From assembly GCA_946411565.1 (NCBI GenBank), contig CAMKEM010000004.1, forward strand, positions 39,617-103,616: DNA of 64,000 bases. Direction: 5' to 3'. This stretch comes from an uncultured Prevotellaceae bacterium (GTDB taxonomy: Bacteria > Bacteroidota > Bacteroidia > Bacteroidales > Bacteroidaceae). Under the pieces are notes generated by a model. That model was given only the letters and a program-made list of their open reading frames with translations, ran no database searches and was not told the origin of the DNA. This document shows, in pieces, positions 1 to 8,674 of this stretch (its first letter is position 1; every line of letters starts with the position of its first letter). A program made the translations under genes and the position numbers.

Positions 1-1126
1 TATCGGACTTGAGAAAGAGCGTCTGGAATATGGATATCAGTCAGCTCTGACAGGTATTGTTGAGCAGCCAAAGCTCAAGGGACTTATCGACCGCCATATG
101 CGTAGAGGCTTCTCTGAGGAGGCAGAATATGCATATATGGCTTCTCGTCAGGCTTTCGAGATGGCAGAGATAAGCGATGAGTATCTGTTGCAGAATGAGG
201 TTGGCTGTATCTTTGGTAATGACTCTTCGGCAAAGCCTGTTATTGAGTCGGCTAAGATTATGGAAGAGAAGCGTGATACTGAGCTTCTTGGTCAGAACTT
301 CATCTTCCAGGCGATGAACTCAACCGTCAATATGAATATGAGTACGGTTTTCCATTTGAGAGGCGTGAACTTCAGCGTAAGTGCTGCTTGTGCAAGTGGT
401 AGTCACTCTATAGGTTTGGCTTATATGCTCATCAAGCAGGGCCTTCAGGATATGGTGCTCTGTGGAGGTGCTCAGGAAGTGAACTATTATTCTATGGCTT
501 CTTTCGATGCCCTTGGAGCTTTCTCAAAGCGTATGGATGAGCCAACAAAGGCTTCACGTCCTTTTGAGCGTGATCGTGACGGCTTGATTCCAAGTGGTGG
601 AGCGGCTGCTCTTGTGCTTGAGGATTATGATCATGCTGTGGCTCGTGGTGCAAAGATAATAGCAGAGGTTGTGGGCTATGGTTTCTCTTCAAATGGTACG
701 GCTGTTATTAGTCAGCCAAGCGATGAGGGTAGTGTTATTGCTATGTCACGTGCCTTGAAGGATGCTGGTATTGATGTGAAGGATGTTGACTATATCAACG
801 CTCATGCTACAAGTACCCGTCAGGGAGATATGTATGAGGCTATTGCTTTGGATCGTATGTTCCATGGACAACATGCCCTTATAAGTTCAACAAAGGGAAT
901 GACAGGTCATGAGTGCTGGATGGCAGGTGCTTCTGAGATTGTATATTCTGCTATTATGATGCAGAATAACTTTGTTGCTCCTAATATCAATTTTGAGAAT
1001 CCTGACGAGCATTCTGCAAAACTGAATATCGCAGCTAAGACCGTTGATACCGAGGTTAATGTTGTTCTCAGCAACTCTTTCGGTTTCGGCGGAACAAATA
1101 GTGCGCTTGTGATTAAAAAAGTTTAG
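1..1126 (+). CDS. Beta-ketoacyl-ACP synthase (KS), 5' end outside window
   Basis: Condensing enzyme of the thiolase fold (FabF/FabB type), here probably one of the polyene chain-extension ketosynthases of the aryl-polyene/flexirubin-like cluster. The frame is open from base 2, so the true start lies upstream of the window; the methionine at 98 is internal. The Cys-His-His triad is intact: Cys in SAACASG (codon 389-391), His in NAHATST and His in STKGMTGHECW. The C-terminal FGFGGTNSALV motif is typical. It is followed 56 bases later by a small secreted-protein gene. Which KS role it has (elongation or partner of a chain-length factor) cannot be told from sequence alone. Family call is very safe; pathway role is inferred from neighbours. 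Confidence 0.93.
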   Translation, partial: IGLEKERLEYGYQSALTGIVEQPKLKGLIDRHMRRGFSEEAEYAYMASRQAFEMAEISDEYLLQNEVGCIFGNDSSAKPVIESAKIMEEKRDTELLGQNFIFQAMNSTVNMNMSTVFHLRGVNFSVSAACASGSHSIGLAYMLIKQGLQDMVLCGGAQEVNYYSMASFDALGAFSKRMDEPTKASRPFERDRDGLIPSGGAAALVLEDYDHAVARGAKIIAEVVGYGFSSNGTAVISQPSDEGSVIAMSRALKDAGIDVKDVDYINAHATSTRQGDMYEAIALDRMFHGQHALISSTKGMTGHECWMAGASEIVYSAIMMQNNFVAPNINFENPDEHSAKLNIAAKTVDTEVNVVLSNSFGFGGTNSALVIKKV

Positions 1127-1182
1127 AGAATTGAGGTTAGAGGTTAGAGATTAAGATATTAAGAATTTAAATACTAAAATTT

Positions 1183-1742
1183 ATGAAAAAGATTATTTTC
1201 CTGTTTGTTGCTCTTCTTTCAGTAATAACAATGTCTGCTAAGGACGATGTGACGGTAAAGAGCGGTTCTCTTGCAGAGGTTAAGGCTGCTGGTAGTCTTT
1301 TGTGTATATTGTTTGGGATTATTCTTCTGCTACATTGGAGGGCAAGAATGTTGATGCGTTCCTCAAAGAAAAAGGTGCAGATTGGGTAGCTGGCTATCCA
1401 CAGGAACTTGCAGAGGCAGAAGCCGAGTTTGCAAAAGCTCTTGGTAAGAGCAAATTCGTTAATGTAACAACTGAAAAAGATCAGGCTCAGTATATCATTA
1501 CTATTAAGGTGAAGGATTTCAACTACGGTAATACCGCCGTTGCTGTATGGGTTGGTATGGGTGCTGGTGATGCTCACTTTAACGCTACTGTGGAATTTAC
1601 CAAGAATGGCAGTAAAGAAACTGTCGCTGTGCTTGATGCTGATGGTGTTCCTGGTGGTGGTTTTGGTAATGAGGCTCGTCGTAGAGATGCATACGAGGAA
1701 CTTGGTGAGTGTTTAGTGAAGATTATCAAGAAAGCAAAGTAA
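1183..1742 (+). pseudogene. Secreted small protein, interrupted by a -1 frameshift
   Basis: Two overlapping frames make one protein. Bases 1183 onward give a signal peptide (MKKIIFLFVALLSVITMSA) and about 20 mature residues. From about 1302 the next frame continues with YIVWDYSSATLEGK and runs to 1742. The break is at a short T run (1298-1301): restoring a single T would read Gly-Ser-Leu-Phe-Val-Tyr-Ile and join the halves into a secreted protein of about 187 residues. The family is not recognised; the body is acidic/basic mixed and ends in a Lys-rich tail. It may be a true frameshift mutation, a phase-variable run, or a base-calling error. It sits between KS and two other exported proteins in the pigment cluster. 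Confidence 0.7.
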
Positions 1743-1743
1743 T

Positions 1744-1851
1744 GACTAATTACTAATTACGAATTACTTGATTGGCTTTATTCGCTAATTGGGTGTTTGT
1801 GATTGATTATTGTAAATAGATAATTAGTAATTTGTAATTCGTAATTAATAA
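1744..1851. repeat. Paired AT-rich word repeat with TTCGCTAA loop
   Basis: Left arm is made of variants of 'taattac/gaattac' (1744-1769) and the right arm of the reverse-complement words (1817-1850). The loop holds the octamer TTCGCTAA at 1781-1788. It fills the whole gap between two genes. Confidence 0.7.
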
Positions 1852-1852
1852 A

Positions 1853-2353
1853 ATGAGAAGGATTTTATTTGTCATTTTTGCGTGTCTGTCTCTTTGTTGC
1901 TATGCGCAGGTGCCATTCAACAATGAGGTGGTGACAGGTTCCTTTTCTTCTTTGAAAGGACAGTCTGCTAATCTGGAAATTGTTTATAACAAGATTCATG
2001 GCATGCCAGAGGCTGACTTTGCTGCTTATGAGAAGGACTGGAATGTGGATAAGCCTGAGATTGAGAGTATAATCTGGTCGAAGGCTAATGATGGCGTAAA
2101 GTCATTGTGCCATCTGAACATGGGCAATAAGGCAGAGCAGACTGTAAGAATCGTGGTAAACTCTGTCAGCGTAAAGGGTGACTATTCCTTTGAGATTCAG
2201 TTTCTTGACAAGAGCGAGAAGGTTCTCGGTAAGATAGAAGGCTTGTTTGGCAAGGGCGGAATGTTCGGTACTAAACTGAATCTTATCAAGGATGGTGCCA
2301 AGAGCACGGGTAAGAGGACAGGTGCTCTGCTGAGGAAATATATTAATAAGTAG
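1853..2353 (+). CDS. Exported protein of unknown function
   Basis: A 166-residue protein with a clear signal peptide (MRRILFVIFACLSLCCYAQ), so it is secreted to the periplasm or outer membrane. The mature part is mixed alpha/beta in appearance and ends in a basic stretch (KSTGKRTGALLRKYINK). I do not recognise a family. It follows the frameshifted secreted protein and precedes a small beta-barrel, so the three form an exported-protein block inside the pigment cluster. A structural or envelope-linked role is only a guess. Confidence 0.75.
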   Translation: MRRILFVIFACLSLCCYAQVPFNNEVVTGSFSSLKGQSANLEIVYNKIHGMPEADFAAYEKDWNVDKPEIESIIWSKANDGVKSLCHLNMGNKAEQTVRIVVNSVSVKGDYSFEIQFLDKSEKVLGKIEGLFGKGGMFGTKLNLIKDGAKSTGKRTGALLRKYINK

Positions 2354-2391
2354 CTCCTAACCCAATAGGGAAAGGTATTTATATAGAAAGA

Positions 2392-2922
2392 ATGACAAAA
2401 AAGGTATTTCTGTTCCTTGCCACTTTGTTCTGCTGCATTGGTATGTTTGCACAGAATGTAGGGGATTCTGGAAATGGACTCAAGCGAGGTTTCCGTGGTA
2501 TAGCCGAATTAGGTTATGAAGTGGCAATAAATGATGATGGCGATAATTCTCCTATTCTCAACCTCTCAGGTGGCTATCAGTTGAATTCGTATGTATTTCT
2601 TGGTGCAGGTATAGGATTCAGACACTACAATGATAACGACAAAACTTCTGTGCCTATCTTCTTCAATTTCAGGTCTGATTTCGTAAATACGAAGGTCAAT
2701 CCATTTGTTGATGTGAAGTTAGGTCTTTCTCCTTCTTATTCAAGAGGCTTTGGTTCTGTAGGCATGGGATGCAGGTTCAAGGTTGGAGAGAAGTTGGGGT
2801 TGTCGGTTTCTGCAGGTTTTGAGGTTCAAGATCTGGAAAATAAAGAGGATCACTCTGAAGATTGCGGCATCTATCTTGATTATATGGGTGGTGCATTCAT
2901 AAAAATGGGTGTTGATTTTTGA
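2392..2922 (+). CDS. Small outer-membrane beta-barrel protein
   Basis: A 176-residue protein with signal peptide MTKKVFLFLATLFCCIGMFAQ. Alternating hydrophobic/polar strands rich in Gly and aromatic residues, and an ending on a hydrophobic strand with final Phe (FIKMGVDF), are typical of small OmpW/OmpX-like eight-strand porin-family barrels. Predicted location is the outer membrane. It lies 38 bases after the previous exported-protein gene and upstream of the methyltransferase. Function within the pigment cluster is unknown. Confidence 0.7.
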   Translation: MTKKVFLFLATLFCCIGMFAQNVGDSGNGLKRGFRGIAELGYEVAINDDGDNSPILNLSGGYQLNSYVFLGAGIGFRHYNDNDKTSVPIFFNFRSDFVNTKVNPFVDVKLGLSPSYSRGFGSVGMGCRFKVGEKLGLSVSAGFEVQDLENKEDHSEDCGIYLDYMGGAFIKMGVDF

Positions 2923-2929
2923 TTATAAG

Positions 2930-3037
2930 CCCACCCAGGCCCTCCAAAAGGAGGGATGCGATATACATTTTCGCTAATGGTGGGACTTTATTACTATAAA
3001 ACATCCTTCCCTTTGGGAAGGCTTGGTTAGGCTTGAT
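2930..3037. repeat. GC-rich inverted repeat pair
   Basis: The left arm contains 'ccctccaaaaggaggg' (2940-2955) and 'gcccacccaggcc'; the right arm carries 'ccttccctttgggaagg' and 'cttggttaggct'. The loop contains TTCGCTAA (2970-2977), the same octamer as in the element at 1744. It fills the gap between the barrel gene and the methyltransferase. Confidence 0.65.
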
Positions 3038-3039
3038 AT

Positions 3040-4143
3040 ATGAATTTATTTCCCGACTTAAAGAAAAGGTACACTAAGGATGATATGTCCGCTCGTGAGG
3101 CTCAGCGTTTGGCTGAGTTCATAGCGTGGGGACCTATCGTGTTTCAGGCTTCACGCTTGGTGGTAAAGTTTGGCATCCTTGATGCGCTTTGCGATAGCAA
3201 AGATGGTCTGACTGAGGATGAGGTCGTAGAGAAGACCGGGTTGTCGAAATATGCTGTGAAATGCCTTCTTGAGGCATCCCTAAGCATAGGTACCGTGATT
3301 ATAGATGATGTAACGGATAGGTATTCAATTACCAAGACAGGATTCTTCTTGCTTAATGATCAGGCAACAAGGGTGAATATCGACTTCAATCACGATGTCA
3401 ACTATCAGGGATTATTCAATCTGGAGGAGTCTATGAAAGAAGGTAGGCCTGCAGGTTTGAAGTATTTGGGAGATTGGCCTACGATTTATGAAGGACTATC
3501 TTCTTTGCCTAGGAATGTGCAGGATAGCTGGTTTGGTTTTGACCATTTCTATAGCGACTCTTCATTCCCAGAGGCATTGGAGATTGTGTTCAAGAAACAC
3601 AAGGTACGCTCTCTGTATGATGTTGGTGGTAATACTGGCAAGTGGGCGTTGCAATGTGTTGGCTATGAAAAGGATGTAGAGGTGACGATTCTCGACCTTC
3701 CTCAGCAGATAGGTATGATGAAGGAGGATACGAAGGGCAAGGAAGGTGCAGAGCGTATCAAGGGCTATGGCATTAATCTGCTTGACAAGAATGCTTTCTT
3801 CCCAAAGAGGGAAGGAGGTCTTGATGCAATCTGGATGAGCCAGTTCCTTGATTGCTTCTCAGAAGAGGAGATTGTCAGTATCCTTACCCGAGCAAAGGCG
3901 GTAATGGATGATGATACCCGTATCTTCATTATGGAAACTTTGTGGGATAGGCAGAGATTTGAGACCGCAGCCTTCTGTCTGACGATGACAAGTCTATACT
4001 TTACAGCTATGGCAAATGGCAATAGTAAGATGTACCATTCAGAGGACATGACTCGACTAGTTAATGAGGCAGGTCTTGAAGTTGAGCACATATACGATGG
4101 TCTTGGACAATGCCATAGTATTATGGTTTGTAAATTAAAATAG
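3040..4143 (+). CDS. SAM-dependent O-methyltransferase (Methyltransf_2 type)
   Basis: A 367-residue two-domain methyltransferase. Residues about 20-110 form a winged-helix dimerisation domain (LVVKFGILDALCDSK, then LSKYAVKCLLEASL). Residues about 185-360 form the Rossmann domain, with SAM-binding motif I LYDVGGNTGKWA near residue 190 and the acidic ribose-binding segment VTILDLPQQ. Such enzymes methylate small-molecule hydroxyls; in aryl-polyene clusters a methyltransferase tailors the aryl head group (C- or O-methylation), which fits here. The ATG follows the repeat directly. Substrate is inferred. Confidence 0.85.
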   Translation: MNLFPDLKKRYTKDDMSAREAQRLAEFIAWGPIVFQASRLVVKFGILDALCDSKDGLTEDEVVEKTGLSKYAVKCLLEASLSIGTVIIDDVTDRYSITKTGFFLLNDQATRVNIDFNHDVNYQGLFNLEESMKEGRPAGLKYLGDWPTIYEGLSSLPRNVQDSWFGFDHFYSDSSFPEALEIVFKKHKVRSLYDVGGNTGKWALQCVGYEKDVEVTILDLPQQIGMMKEDTKGKEGAERIKGYGINLLDKNAFFPKREGGLDAIWMSQFLDCFSEEEIVSILTRAKAVMDDDTRIFIMETLWDRQRFETAAFCLTMTSLYFTAMANGNSKMYHSEDMTRLVNEAGLEVEHIYDGLGQCHSIMVCKLK

Positions 4144-4144
4144 T

Positions 4145-4285
4145 CTAAGGACAAAGGTCAAAAGTCAAAGGTCATAGGTTAAAAGCCTTAGACCTTAGTC
4201 CTTAGACCAAATAAAATAGATAATAGTTAAATAGTAAATTGTAAATAGTAAATTGTAAATAGTAAATTGTAAATAGTAAATAAAA
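4145..4285. repeat. Word repeats ahead of the ACP gene
   Basis: 4145-4208 is an imperfect inverted repeat of 'aaggtc/gaccttag' words. It is followed by a direct tandem repeat of period 14 ('atagtaaattgtaa') at 4231-4282, about 3.7 copies, ending four bases before the ACP start codon. Confidence 0.7.
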
Positions 4286-4531
4286 ATGACACGTCAAGAA
4301 GTAGAAGAGAAAGTAAATAACTTCCTTGTAGAGGATTTGGAGATCGATGAAGAAAAGATTGCCCCAGAGGCAGAACTGAAGGCTGGCCTCGGTATTGACA
4401 GTCTTGATTTCGTTGATATCGTTGTAATCGTAGAAAAGAACTTCGGTTTCAAGATTAAGCCAGAGGAAATGGCAGGTGTTCAGACACTTTCTCAATTCTA
4501 TGATTATATAGAGAGCAAGGTAAATGGTTAG
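4286..4531 (+). CDS. Acyl carrier protein
   Basis: An 81-residue acidic four-helix carrier protein. The phosphopantetheine attachment Ser39 lies in the canonical GLGIDSLDFVDIV motif. In aryl-polyene systems one ACP takes the aryl starter and another the growing chain. This is the first of three ACP genes in the window and lies between the methyltransferase and a lysophospholipid-type acyltransferase. Which ACP has which job cannot be decided from sequence. Confidence 0.93.
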   Translation: MTRQEVEEKVNNFLVEDLEIDEEKIAPEAELKAGLGIDSLDFVDIVVIVEKNFGFKIKPEEMAGVQTLSQFYDYIESKVNG

Positions 4532-4611
4532 TGCATAATTCATAATTTATAGTTCATAGTTTGTTGGCGCACGTTAGTTAACTATGAATTATAAACTATG
4601 CACTATGAACT
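4530..4611. repeat. Inverted word repeat between ACP and acyltransferase
   Basis: Arms of 'cataatt/ttcatag' words at 4530-4560 and 4581-4611 face each other around a loop containing 'ggcgcacgtt'. An in-frame ATG at 4598 lies within the right arm, which argues that it is not the natural start of the next gene. Confidence 0.65.
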
Positions 4612-4618
4612 GAAAAAA

Positions 4619-5596
4619 ATGATTCCTCAAAATGAACCCATAGCCGAAAAAGGTAATCACTCCCCCTGTGGGGGTGAGGGGGGCAGCTCCCTCCCTATGG
4701 GGGAGGGCGGGGGGAGAGGCCGTAACTGGGCTGGAACAACCTTCGGTAGTGGAGGTATGCATAGGGCACTTATAGCCGTGATGAAGGTCATGGATATAAG
4801 GTTGTTATATGCTTTTGTGTCCATCTTTGTTGTTCCTGTATGTCTGCTTCTCAATACCAATGGAAGTCGTAGCGTGGCGTATCGCTTTTACAGAAAGCGT
4901 TTCGGCTATGGCAGACTGAGGGCTGCATGGAATACCTATGTAAACCATTGTATATTCGGTCAGGTGGTTGTGGATAGGTTTGCTATGTATGCTGGTAAGA
5001 AGTTTGAGATTGAAGTTGACGGCTATGACAAATTCCTTGAGTTAGCCTCTAAGCCTGAAGGGTTCATTCAGATGAGTGCCCATATAGGAAACTATGAGAT
5101 TGCAGGCTATACTCTTACCGCAGACCCAAAAGTGTTTTATGCACTTGTGTTTGACGGTGAGAAGGAATCGGTGACGAAGAACAGGAATAAGATGTTCTCG
5201 TCAACAAATATCAGGATGATATCGGTAAAGCCAGATATGAGCCATCTCTTTGAGATAAATGGAGCTCTTCAGAGAGGTGAGACCGTTAGTTTGCCGGCTG
5301 ATAGATTCAATGGCTCTCCACGTTATGTGGAACAGGTTTTCCTTGGAGCAAAGGCGCGTTTCCCTCAGGGACCTTTAAGTGTTGCTACGATGAGAGAACT
5401 TGATGTCTTGGCTGTTAATGTCATGAAGGAGTCGATGAAGAAATATCATGTCTATGTCACTCCTCTCGAATATGACAAAACCGTTTCGCGTAAGGAACAG
5501 ATAGACCAGTTATCAAAGGCATATGTATCGGAACTTGAGAGAATGGTGAGGAAATATCCGCATCAATGGTATAATTTCTTTGAGTTCTGGCAATAA
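4619..5596 (+). CDS. Lysophospholipid-type acyltransferase (LpxL/HtrB-like), N-terminus made by a repeat
   Basis: A membrane-associated acyltransferase of the lipid A late-acyltransferase (LPLAT) family. A hydrophobic anchor (ALIAVMKVMDIRLLYAFVSIF) precedes the catalytic H-x4-E motif in MSAHIGNYEIAG. Aryl-polyene clusters encode such enzymes, probably to acylate the lipid carrier of the pigment. The start at 4619 is preferred over 4598 because the latter is inside a repeat arm. The conserved core begins at WAGTTFGSGG. Between start and core lies a GC-rich repeat (4659-4721) translated as a Gly-rich, disordered segment of about 21 residues. Whether this is tolerated is unknown, but the rest of the frame is intact. 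Confidence 0.85.
   Translation: MIPQNEPIAEKGNHSPCGGEGGSSLPMGEGGGRGRNWAGTTFGSGGMHRALIAVMKVMDIRLLYAFVSIFVVPVCLLLNTNGSRSVAYRFYRKRFGYGRLRAAWNTYVNHCIFGQVVVDRFAMYAGKKFEIEVDGYDKFLELASKPEGFIQMSAHIGNYEIAGYTLTADPKVFYALVFDGEKESVTKNRNKMFSSTNIRMISVKPDMSHLFEINGALQRGETVSLPADRFNGSPRYVEQVFLGAKARFPQGPLSVATMRELDVLAVNVMKESMKKYHVYVTPLEYDKTVSRKEQIDQLSKAYVSELERMVRKYPHQWYNFFEFWQ
4659..4721. repeat. GC-rich repeat (family A) inside the acyltransferase reading frame
   Basis: Contains 'ctccctccctatggggga' followed by 'gggcggggggagaggcc', the same arm seen intergenically at 21715, 35322, 53842 and 59890. Here it is in frame and encodes SPCGGEGGSSLPMGEGGGRG. Confidence 0.9.
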
Positions 5597-5624
5597 AAGG
5601 CAAAAGTCTTAGATAATATATAAG

Positions 5625-6065
5625 ATGGAAACAGAGGAATCCCTCAGAAATATAGATATACACGAACTACTACCTCAGCAGGAGCCTTTTGTGATGGTTG
5701 GTAAACTCAAGGCTTTTGATGAGAAACGTACTGTGACCGAGACTGTTATTAAAGATAATAATATCTTTGTCTGCGATGGTGTATTCTCTGCTCCTGGTTT
5801 GGTTGAGAATATAGCCCAGACATGTGCAGCTAGGATAGGATATGTGAACAAGTATATCTTGAAAAAGGGTATTCAACTCGGTTTTATCGGAGCTATCAGA
5901 AACCTTGAGATTGTAGGATGTCCTAAGGTGGGAGATGTGATTACTACCTGTGTCACGGTGATTGACGATGTGCTTGGCATGACATTGGCTAATGGTGTAG
6001 TGACTTGCAATGGCGAGACATTGGCTACTACAGAAATAAAAATAGCGGTCAAGGAGGCAGAATAA
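5625..6065 (+). CDS. Hot-dog fold 3-hydroxyacyl-ACP dehydratase (ApeP-like)
   Basis: A 146-residue single hot-dog domain. LLPQQEPFVMVGKL and FSAPGLVENIAQTCAARIGYV match the FabZ-like dehydratases found in aryl-polyene and flexirubin clusters. It would dehydrate 3-hydroxyacyl-ACP so the double bonds remain in the polyene. A second dehydratase-like gene at 11858 could be its partner, since the known aryl-polyene dehydratases work as a hetero-complex. Its stop overlaps the next start (TAATG), indicating translational coupling. Confidence 0.85.
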   Translation: METEESLRNIDIHELLPQQEPFVMVGKLKAFDEKRTVTETVIKDNNIFVCDGVFSAPGLVENIAQTCAARIGYVNKYILKKGIQLGFIGAIRNLEIVGCPKVGDVITTCVTVIDDVLGMTLANGVVTCNGETLATTEIKIAVKEAE

Positions 6066-6478
6066 TGGAGCTTGTAACGGAGAAGGAACTTGAGATAAGA
6101 TTCAGCGAGGTGGATATCATGAAAGTGGTATGGCACGGATCTTATCCTTTATATCTTGAAGATGCACGTGAGGCTTTTGGTGCGCAATACGGACTAAGCT
6201 ATCAGAACTACATTGATAACAATGTGTTTGCGCCTATTGTGGAGATGAATATAAAATACAAGCGTCCTGTTCTCTATGGTATGAAGCCACATATCAGAAT
6301 CACTTATCGTCCAAAGCCTTCGGCAAAGATAGTGTTCGATTACGAGATTTTTGACCCGAAAGACGGAACAGTATTCCTTACAGCTCGTACTGTTCAGGTG
6401 TTCATGGATATGAACTATCAGCTAATGTGGGATAATCCTCCTTTCTTCGTTGAGTGGAAGAGTAAATGGCAACAGTAA
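6065..6478 (+). CDS. Acyl-ACP/CoA thioesterase, 4HBT type (ApeK-like)
   Basis: A 137-residue hot-dog thioesterase. The N-terminal motif FSEVDIMKVVWHGSYPLYLEDAREAF is the 4-hydroxybenzoyl-CoA thioesterase/YbgC signature with the catalytic Asp. The ATG at 6065 overlaps the preceding stop by one base, and the gene overlaps the next KS by 13 bases. It may release the finished polyene or clear stalled chains from the ACP. An in-frame ATG at 6005 would add residues lying inside the previous gene and is unlikely. Confidence 0.88.
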   Translation: MELVTEKELEIRFSEVDIMKVVWHGSYPLYLEDAREAFGAQYGLSYQNYIDNNVFAPIVEMNIKYKRPVLYGMKPHIRITYRPKPSAKIVFDYEIFDPKDGTVFLTARTVQVFMDMNYQLMWDNPPFFVEWKSKWQQ

Positions 6479-8199
6479 TATCTGATAACATAACATCACC
6501 TCTTGGACTGACCACCGAGCAGACCTATAAAGCTGTATGTGAAGGTAAGTCTGGCTTGGCACACTATCCTTGTGAGGATGGGAAAGGTGGATGGAATGAC
6601 TTGCCATTTCCTATAGAGGCCTCTCTTTTCAATAAAGAGCAATGGGATAAGATTATGGTTGATGGATTCTCTAGGTTTGAGAGTCTGGTGCTTCATTCTG
6701 TGAAAGCGGCTATATCAACTCTTACTTTTGACAAGGAGCGTGCTATCCTTGTCCTGAGTTCAACGAAAGGAGACATAGAACTGCTTGAAAAAGGCGAGGA
6801 TATGCCATCACTTGCTGATGCAGCAAAGAAAGTGAGCAAGGCTATAGGCATAGAGAATGATCCTATCGTAGTTTGTAATGCCTGTATTTCTGGTGTCTCA
6901 GGTATCATACTTGGACAGCGACTTGTAGATTGTGGAAACTATACACATGCAATTGTGTGTGGTGCAGATGTTCAGGGAAGGTTCATAGTTTCAGGTTTCC
7001 AATCGTTGAAGGCGTTATCGGATGAGCCTTGCAGACCTTTCGATATAGAGAGACTAGGTTTGAATCTTGGTGAGGCTGCTGCTACTATTGTCCTGTCAAG
7101 GGAAATGGATTTCCCCAAAGGATGGAAGGTTGATAAGGGAGCGGTTTGTAATGATGCATATCATATTAGTGCGCCACATCCGAAGGGACTGGGTGCAGGA
7201 TTGGCTCTAGGCAAGGTGAAGGATGCGGATGAGCCGATTTCTGTGATAGGAGTTCATGGAACAGCCACGATGTATAATGACCAGATGGAGTCAAAGGCAA
7301 TAGAGATGGCGGAATTGCAGAGTGTCCCACTCTCTGCCTTGAAAGGATATTTCGGTCATACTATGGGAGCTGCAGGAGTGCTTGAGACCATTATCATGAT
7401 GAGGGCACTAGAGGATGGAGTTATTTTGCCTTCTAAGGGCTTTGAGACTTGTGGCGTAAGTGGCAAGGTGAAGATGTCGGACAAACAGATGACAGCCGAA
7501 GGAAACACTTTCGTTAAGATGTTGTCAGGTTTCGGAGGTTGTAATGGAGCAGTACGTGTTTCTGATAGAACTCTTCCTCAGATTATTGTTAATGATATTC
7601 TTGTCAAGCAGTCTCATTCTGTGAAGATAACACAGGAAGAGGTCGTAATTGACGGAGAAAAACTTGATTTGGAGTCGCGAGGTAAGGAAATGTTGACAGA
7701 GGTATATAAGACGAAGATTGGTGACTATCCGAAGTTCTACAAGATGGATATGCTTAGTCGTCTTGCTTTTGTTGCTTCCGAATTGCTTATAGAATCTGAA
7801 GGGCAAAGGGTAATTAACAATTATCAATTAACAATTAACATGCCCAACACCCCACACCTAACACCGAACACCGAAAGGGCTGTAGTTCTTTTCAATCATT
7901 CTTCATCTATAATTGCAGATTGTCAGTATGTGAAATCCATAGATAAGGACGATTTCTATCCTTCACCAGCGGCATTTGTATATACTTTGCCTAATATCAC
8001 TACGGGTGAGATTGCGCTTAGAAACGGCTATCATGGAGAAACTTCGTTCTATCTTCTTGCAGAAAGAAATGAAAAACTGATGCAGAGGGTGATAAAATCC
8101 ACTTTCATTGATCGTGATATTAAAAGTGTCATTGGAGGTTGGATAGACTGTCCTTCGGAGGACAAGTTTGAATGTGAAATAAACATATTTGAAAAGTAG
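6466..8199 (+). CDS. Ketosynthase fused to a second KS-like domain
   Basis: Residues 1-375 are a ketosynthase with a complete triad: Cys140 (VVCNACISG), His264 (GVHGTATMYND) and His298 (YFGHTMGAAG). Residues about 376-577 form an added domain containing NHSSSIIADC and a YPSPAAFVYTLPNITTGEIALR block. From memory this resembles short '3-oxoacyl-ACP synthase' proteins encoded separately in flexirubin clusters. Residues about 447-471 are a low-complexity insert (INNYQLTINMPNTPHLTPNT) made by a word repeat. The gene overlaps the thioesterase gene. Role: polyene chain elongation, with the C-terminal domain possibly a non-catalytic partner. The fusion interpretation is inference. Confidence 0.85.
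   Translation: MATVISDNITSPLGLTTEQTYKAVCEGKSGLAHYPCEDGKGGWNDLPFPIEASLFNKEQWDKIMVDGFSRFESLVLHSVKAAISTLTFDKERAILVLSSTKGDIELLEKGEDMPSLADAAKKVSKAIGIENDPIVVCNACISGVSGIILGQRLVDCGNYTHAIVCGADVQGRFIVSGFQSLKALSDEPCRPFDIERLGLNLGEAAATIVLSREMDFPKGWKVDKGAVCNDAYHISAPHPKGLGAGLALGKVKDADEPISVIGVHGTATMYNDQMESKAIEMAELQSVPLSALKGYFGHTMGAAGVLETIIMMRALEDGVILPSKGFETCGVSGKVKMSDKQMTAEGNTFVKMLSGFGGCNGAVRVSDRTLPQIIVNDILVKQSHSVKITQEEVVIDGEKLDLESRGKEMLTEVYKTKIGDYPKFYKMDMLSRLAFVASELLIESEGQRVINNYQLTINMPNTPHLTPNTERAVVLFNHSSSIIADCQYVKSIDKDDFYPSPAAFVYTLPNITTGEIALRNGYHGETSFYLLAERNEKLMQRVIKSTFIDRDIKSVIGGWIDCPSEDKFECEINIFEK
7810..7880. repeat. Word repeat in frame inside the ketosynthase gene
   Basis: Variants of 'caattaacaatt' followed by 'acacctaacaccgaacacc' words. 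The base composition and simple word structure match intergenic elements rather than coding sequence, yet the frame is preserved. Confidence 0.75.
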
Positions 8200-8215
8200 A
8201 AAGATTAAAGTAATT

Positions 8216-8386
8216 CAAGTTCCGCAAGCTCCACTTGTAAGGAGTTAAAGGAGTACATGGAGTACAAGACGAATGTGTGACGCGATAAAAACTATCGTCT
8301 TGTACTACTTAAGCGACTTTAGGAGTGAAACTACTTGTACTCCTTGAACTCCTTAAACTGAGCAAGTTGCAAACTTGCGGAAGTTT
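8216..8386. repeat. Large inverted repeat between KS and ACP genes
   Basis: Outer arms 'ttccgcaag' and 'cttgcggaa' and inner words of the 'ggagttaaaggagtac'/'gtactccttgaactcc' type face each other over about 170 bases. No coding sequence is seen in this 212-base gap. Confidence 0.75.
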
Positions 8387-8411
8387 AATAAAGTAAAAAG
8401 AATAAAGTAAG

Positions 8412-8672
8412 ATGGAAGATTTAATTAATGAACTCAAGATAGAGATTAAGGAAGCGCTTAATCTTGAAGATCTCTCAGTTGAAGAATTTGACGAAAATAC
8501 ACATCTTTTCGGAGATGATGGCATAGGTCTTGATTCTATCGATGCTCTGGAGATAATCGTGTTGCTTGAGAAGAAATATGGAATACGTTTGGCAAATGCT
8601 GCAGAAGGTAAGACTATCTTCAGGAATGTGGCTACTATTGCTGAGTACGTAGAGAAGAACAGAAAGAAGTAG
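8412..8672 (+). CDS. Acyl carrier protein
   Basis: An 86-residue acidic carrier with Ser42 in the canonical GIGLDSIDALEIIV motif for 4'-phosphopantetheine attachment. It precedes the third ketosynthase by two bases, so the two are almost certainly co-translated. In the aryl-polyene model this would be the elongation ACP, but that is inferred from position only. Confidence 0.93.
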   Translation: MEDLINELKIEIKEALNLEDLSVEEFDENTHLFGDDGIGLDSIDALEIIVLLEKKYGIRLANAAEGKTIFRNVATIAEYVEKNRKK

Positions 8673-8674
8673 TT

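Noticed and set aside
4598..4618. ATG 4598 as start of the acyltransferase
   Set aside because: It lies in an inverted word repeat; 4619 is just outside it.
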